Positions 5,747 through 8,403 of a stretch of 8,403 bases of DNA are shown here, one piece after another. Location of the stretch: positions 1-8,403 of the forward strand of contig DATJLQ010000084.1 in assembly GCA_035509415.1 (NCBI GenBank). The letters are read 5' to 3'. Numbering within the stretch: position 1 is the stretch's first letter; every line of letters begins with the position of its first letter. The notes beneath the pieces are model-generated. The model ran no database searches, was not told the origin of the DNA, and saw only the letters and a program-made list of their open reading frames with translations. The translations under genes were made by a program, and so were the position numbers. The DNA comes from DATJLQ01 sp035509415 (lineage in GTDB: Bacteria; Pseudomonadota; Alphaproteobacteria; JACZXZ01).

Positions 5747-6229
5747 CTATTGGAGCGGCTTCCGGAACGCCTTGTGGCACGCGCCGCAGGCTTCCTTGCC
5801 CATGACCGCGACCTGGGCTTGGACCGCCTTCGCGTCGCCGCCCGCTTCCGCGACCTTGATCAGCTTGGCGCTCTCGGTCTCGAGGGCAGCGGCGTATTTC
5901 TTGAACTCGTCCATGTGAGTCCAGATCTCGGGCTTGGCGTAGGTCTTGCCGACGTCCGACCCGGCCGGGACCGCGTCGGGAATGATCTTGGCGAGCGCGT
6001 TGATCGCGGTCGCGTGGGCCGCGACCTGGGCGTCGCTGAACGGCACCTCGCCCTTGAGCATGAGGCCGATGTCGGCGGCATTGGCGCCGATCGACTTCAT
6101 GATGTTCTGGCGGTAGTCCACCGCCTTCGACATGTCGGCCGCGGTCGCGGCGGCGCCGAGGCCCGCAAAAAGGGCGAGCGCAAGGCCTGCGAGGAGAGCC
6201 GACCGTGTCGCATTGTGGATGAGCTTCAT
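5747..6229 (-). CDS. Exported cytochrome c556 / cytochrome c'-family protein
   Basis: The 160-residue protein has a cleavable signal peptide (about 1-31, ending near AATAA). The mature part is predicted helical, of the size of a four-helix-bundle cytochrome c' or c556. Heme attaches at the C-terminal C148-G-A-C151-H152, the usual place for this class II family. Near the mature N-terminus YRQNIMKSIGAN places M44 where low-spin c556 proteins have a methionine sixth ligand, so c556 (electron transfer) is favoured over high-spin c' (gas binding). K145 and R156 flank the heme motif as is common in the family. The start is ATG at 6229 with a good GGGGG site five bases upstream. The gene lies 179 bp upstream of the diheme cytochrome on the same strand, so co-transcription is possible. 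Function and redox partner are not evident. Confidence 0.92.
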   Translation of the reverse strand: MKLIHNATRSALLAGLALALFAGLGAAATAADMSKAVDYRQNIMKSIGANAADIGLMLKGEVPFSDAQVAAHATAINALAKIIPDAVPAGSDVGKTYAKPEIWTHMDEFKKYAAALETESAKLIKVAEAGGDAKAVQAQVAVMGKEACGACHKAFRKPLQ

Positions 6230-6298
6230 GAGGACCCCCTATCGAGGCTGGCGCCATTCCGGAACTGCCGTCGCGCGCGCGCACCGACGGCGGGCGGA

Positions 6299-6304
6299 AG
6301 TATA
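6299..6304 (-). promoter_or_regulatory. Candidate -10 element (TATACT) for the cytochrome c556 gene
   Basis: TATACT on the minus strand lies about 70 bp upstream of the ATG, in otherwise very GC-rich DNA. The position for a -35 box reads GCCCCT, which does not resemble the consensus, so an activator may be needed or the match may be chance. Confidence 0.35.
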
Positions 6305-6383
6305 GCCGCGCGCCGGGCGCGAGGGGCCCTCACAAGTTCGCCCGCCTCCATCACAAACGCTTGAGCGCGGCGCAAATTCGGCC

Positions 6384-6412
6384 TTCCGCCGCGGCGTGCG
6401 ACCGGTCATTAT
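6384..6412 (+). promoter_or_regulatory. Weak candidate promoter for the LOG-family gene
   Basis: TTCCGC (6384-6389) and CATTAT (6407-6412) are separated by 17 bp, about 70 bp before the gene. The hexamers match the consensus poorly, so this is tentative. Confidence 0.2.
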
Positions 6413-6484
6413 GGGCGGGCGGCGGCGCGCGCGCCCATCGCACAGTCCGGAATGCCTCTAGATCGCATCAGATCGCCTCGAAGA

Positions 6485-7072
6485 ATGCCGAAAATCTCCA
6501 CCGTTTGCGTCTATTGCGGCTCGTCCTTCGGCCGCGATCCCCGTTACCGCGAGGAAATCGTGAGGCTCGGCCGGCTCCTCGCCGAGCGCAAGCTCGGCCT
6601 GGTCTATGGCGGCGGCGGCGTCGGGCTCATGGGGGCGCTCGCGGAAGCGACCATGCTCGCGGGGGGCGAGGTGATCGGCGTCATCCCGCAATTCCTGAAG
6701 CGCGCCGAGCGCCAGCTCGTCGGCCTCACGCGCCTCGAGGTGGTCGAGAGCATGCACGAGCGCAAGAACCGCATGTTCGCGCTCGCCGACGCGTTCCTCG
6801 TCATGCCCGGCGGCCTCGGCACGCTCGACGAGACGATCGAGATGCTGACCTGGAAGCAGCTCGGCCTCCACGACAAGCCCATCGTGCTGGTCGACGTGGC
6901 GGGCTATTGGCGCCCGGTGCTCGCCGCGTTCGAGCACGCGATCGCCGAGAAATTCGCGGCCCCGCGCGTGCTCGAGCATTTTCACGTGGCGCCCACGATC
7001 GATGCGGCGCTCGCGTATCTGATGCGCGCCCGGGCCCCGGCCAAGGCCGCGGCGGGGTCGGAAAAGCTTTAG
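6485..7072 (+). CDS. LOG-family (TIGR00730-type) Rossmann-fold protein, putative nucleoside 5'-monophosphate phosphoribohydrolase
   Basis: Proteins of this family hydrolyse cytokinin riboside or other nucleoside monophosphates to free base and ribose 5-phosphate; many were once mislabelled lysine decarboxylases. The 195-residue protein shows VCVYCGSS (7-14), the nucleotide-binding YGGGGVGLMG (41-50), MHERKNRMF (90-98, with the family arginine) and the signature PGGLGTLDE (108-116) containing the catalytic glutamate. Length is typical. It should be cytosolic and dimeric. An in-frame ATG at 6452 would add MPLDRIRSPRR. I prefer 6485, which puts the first conserved strand next to the start; neither has a strong ribosome site. 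It is divergent from the cytochrome c556 gene and 198 bp upstream of icd. The physiological substrate in bacteria is uncertain. Confidence 0.93.
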   Translation: MPKISTVCVYCGSSFGRDPRYREEIVRLGRLLAERKLGLVYGGGGVGLMGALAEATMLAGGEVIGVIPQFLKRAERQLVGLTRLEVVESMHERKNRMFALADAFLVMPGGLGTLDETIEMLTWKQLGLHDKPIVLVDVAGYWRPVLAAFEHAIAEKFAAPRVLEHFHVAPTIDAALAYLMRARAPAKAAAGSEKL

Positions 7073-7139
7073 CCGGGAAGGGTTTAACGGACAACGTCGG
7101 CGGCCGCGCGGGGGCGCCGTGCCGCACCGCCGCAACCTC

Positions 7140-7167
7140 TTGCGCACTGCACAAGGGGTGCTATTGT
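7140..7167 (+). promoter_or_regulatory. Candidate promoter for icd with an overlapping imperfect dyad
   Basis: TTGCGC (7140-7145), a 16-bp spacer and TATTGT (7162-7167) make a reasonable sigma-70-like promoter about 100 bp upstream of icd. The -35 region sits in the imperfect palindrome CTTGCGCA-C-TGCACAAG (7139-7155), with 7 of 8 positions symmetric, which could be an operator. Regulator unknown. Confidence 0.45.
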
Positions 7168-7212
7168 CCGGGCGCGAAGTGGGTCCGCGCGCGGCCGCCG
7201 GCTTCGTGCCGT

Positions 7213-7232
7213 GCCGGGGGATGTTCCCCGGC
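7213..7232 (+). promoter_or_regulatory. Hairpin in the presumed 5' leader of icd
   Basis: GCCGGGG (7213-7219) pairs perfectly with CCCCGGC (7226-7232) around a 6-nt loop. An alternative stem is possible between GTGCCGGG (7211-7218) and CCCGGCAC (7248-7255), ending just before the ribosome site AGGGACGG (7259-7266). The two stems exclude each other. No known RNA class is recognised. Confidence 0.3.
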
Positions 7233-7270
7233 CGCGACCCAGCCAGGCCCGGCACCCCAGGGACGGACCG

Positions 7271-8403
7271 ATGAGCAAGATCAAAGTAGCGACCCCCGTC
7301 GTCGAGCTCGACGGCGACGAAATGACTCGGATCATCTGGAAGCTCATCCGCGAGCGCCTGATCCTGCCCTATCTCGACATCGACCTGAAATACTACGACC
7401 TCGGCGTCGAGGCGCGCGACGCGAGCGACGACCAGATCACGGTCGACGCGGCGAACGCGATCCGGCACTACGGCGTGGGCGTGAAGTGCGCGACCATCAC
7501 GCCCGACGAGGCGCGGGTCAAGGAATTCAAGCTCAAGAAGATGTGGCGCTCGCCCAACGGCACGATCCGCAACATCCTCGACGGCACCATCTTCCGCGAG
7601 CCGATCGTGTGCAAGAACGTGCCGCGGCTGGTGCCCAACTGGACCCAGCCGATCGTGATCGGGCGCCACGCCTACGGCGACCAGTACCGCGCGACCGACT
7701 TCAAGGTGCCGGGCAAGGGCAAGCTCACCATGACCTTCGCGCCGAGCGACGGCGGCAAGCCCACGGTCTACGACGTGTTCGACTTCCCGGGCGGCGGCGT
7801 GGCGCTCGCGATGTACAATCTCGACGATTCGATCCGCGGCTTCGCGCGCGCCTGCTTCAATTACGGCCTCTCGCGCGGCTTCCCGGTCTATCTCTCGACC
7901 AAGAACACGATCCTCAAGGCCTATGACGGGCGCTTCAAGGACATTTTCCAGGAGACCTTCGACGCCGAGTTCAAGTCGAAGTTCGAGCAGAAGAAGCTCA
8001 CCTACGAGCACCGCCTGATCGACGACATGGTGGCGGCGGCGCTCAAGTGGAACGGCAACTTCGTCTGGGCGTGCAAGAACTACGACGGCGACGTGCAGTC
8101 CGACACGCTCGCGCAAGGCTACGGCTCGCTCGGCCTCATGACCTCGGTGCTGCTCTCGCCCGACGGCAAGACCGTCGAGGCCGAGGCCGCGCACGGCACG
8201 GTCACGCGCCATTACCGCCTCTGGCAGCAGGGGAAGGAGACCTCGACCAACCCGATCGCCTCGATCTTCGCCTGGACGCGCGGCTTGCGCTACCGGGGCG
8301 AGTTCGACAAGACGCCGGACGTGGTCAAGTTCGCGGACACGCTCGAGAAAGTGTGCGTCGCGACCGTCGAGGGCGGCCAGATGACCAAGGATCTCGCGAT
8401 CCT
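7271..8403 (+). CDS. icd: NADP-dependent isocitrate dehydrogenase (truncated at the right edge, 377 residues visible)
   Basis: The enzyme oxidatively decarboxylates isocitrate to 2-oxoglutarate with NADP+ in the cytosolic TCA cycle. The frame from ATG at 7271 is open to the window end, giving 377 of an expected 400-odd residues. It is the homodimeric, eukaryote-like subfamily (IDH1/IDH2 type), not the E. coli type. Visible motifs are VELDGDEMTRIIW (11-23), the isocitrate-binding WRSPNGTIRNILDGTIFREP (92-111: S94, N96, R100, R109), R132 and GDQYRATDF (136-144). Further along are K211, D251, the metal-binding YDGDVQSD (271-278: D274, D278) and the NADP-binding HGTVTRHYR (308-316). All expected catalytic residues are present. 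AGGGACGG is the ribosome site. A candidate promoter and leader hairpin lie upstream. The stop codon is outside the window. Confidence 0.97.
   Translation, partial: MSKIKVATPVVELDGDEMTRIIWKLIRERLILPYLDIDLKYYDLGVEARDASDDQITVDAANAIRHYGVGVKCATITPDEARVKEFKLKKMWRSPNGTIRNILDGTIFREPIVCKNVPRLVPNWTQPIVIGRHAYGDQYRATDFKVPGKGKLTMTFAPSDGGKPTVYDVFDFPGGGVALAMYNLDDSIRGFARACFNYGLSRGFPVYLSTKNTILKAYDGRFKDIFQETFDAEFKSKFEQKKLTYEHRLIDDMVAAALKWNGNFVWACKNYDGDVQSDTLAQGYGSLGLMTSVLLSPDGKTVEAEAAHGTVTRHYRLWQQGKETSTNPIASIFAWTRGLRYRGEFDKTPDVVKFADTLEKVCVATVEGGQMTKDLAI

Noticed and set aside
7073..7139. Possible terminator after the LOG-family gene
   Set aside because: The region is GC-rich and can fold in many ways, but no distinct stem followed by a T-run is seen.
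6458..8212. 584-codon open frame on the minus strand across the LOG and icd genes
   Set aside because: It is antisense to two strongly recognisable genes. Its His/Arg/Asp/Glu/Val-rich composition is what the complement of GC-rich coding sequence gives, and it shows no domain.

Overview
The window is GC-rich chromosomal DNA that looks alphaproteobacterial. The evidence is the GC bias at third codon positions, a single-subunit NADP isocitrate dehydrogenase of the eukaryote-like type, a cobalamin-riboswitch-controlled cobU, a short-form phosphatidylserine decarboxylase paired with pssA, and an intergenic double-palindrome element resembling elements I recall from Rhizobiales/Rhodospirillales genomes. 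The order cannot be fixed from this sequence alone.

Layout. Bases 1-422 (minus) hold the N-terminal part of cobU/cobP, which runs off the left edge. Its leader carries a cobalamin riboswitch (about 550-732, minus), with a plausible promoter just upstream (763-792) and a hairpin between aptamer and gene. A TauE/SafE-type permease gene runs the other way (907-1674, plus). It converges on the phospholipid pair psd-pssA (3242 to 1735, minus), whose stop and start codons share one base. Upstream of psd lies a composite palindromic element (3276-3373). Next, all on the minus strand and each with its own gap of 170-180 bp, come a membrane-anchored Ig-like/LysM protein (3415-4404), an exported diheme cytochrome c (4572-5567) preceded by a tandem 14-bp repeat, and an exported cytochrome c556/c'-type monoheme protein (5747-6229). 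On the plus strand follow a LOG-family nucleotide phosphoribohydrolase-like gene (6485-7072) and icd (7271 to the right edge, truncated, 377 codons visible).

How the genes fit together. psd and pssA catalyse consecutive steps: CDP-diacylglycerol to phosphatidylserine to phosphatidylethanolamine. CobU acts late in cobalamin nucleotide-loop assembly and is probably repressed by its end product through the riboswitch. The two cytochromes are periplasmic electron carriers with no dehydrogenase or oxidase beside them, so their partners are unknown. LOG, LysM and icd look like core genes with no direct pathway link to each other.

I do not see a convincing novel multi-gene system. The least explained items are the 14-bp tandem repeat in front of the diheme cytochrome, the orphan cytochrome pair, the double-palindrome element in front of psd, and the imperfect dyad and alternative stems upstream of icd.
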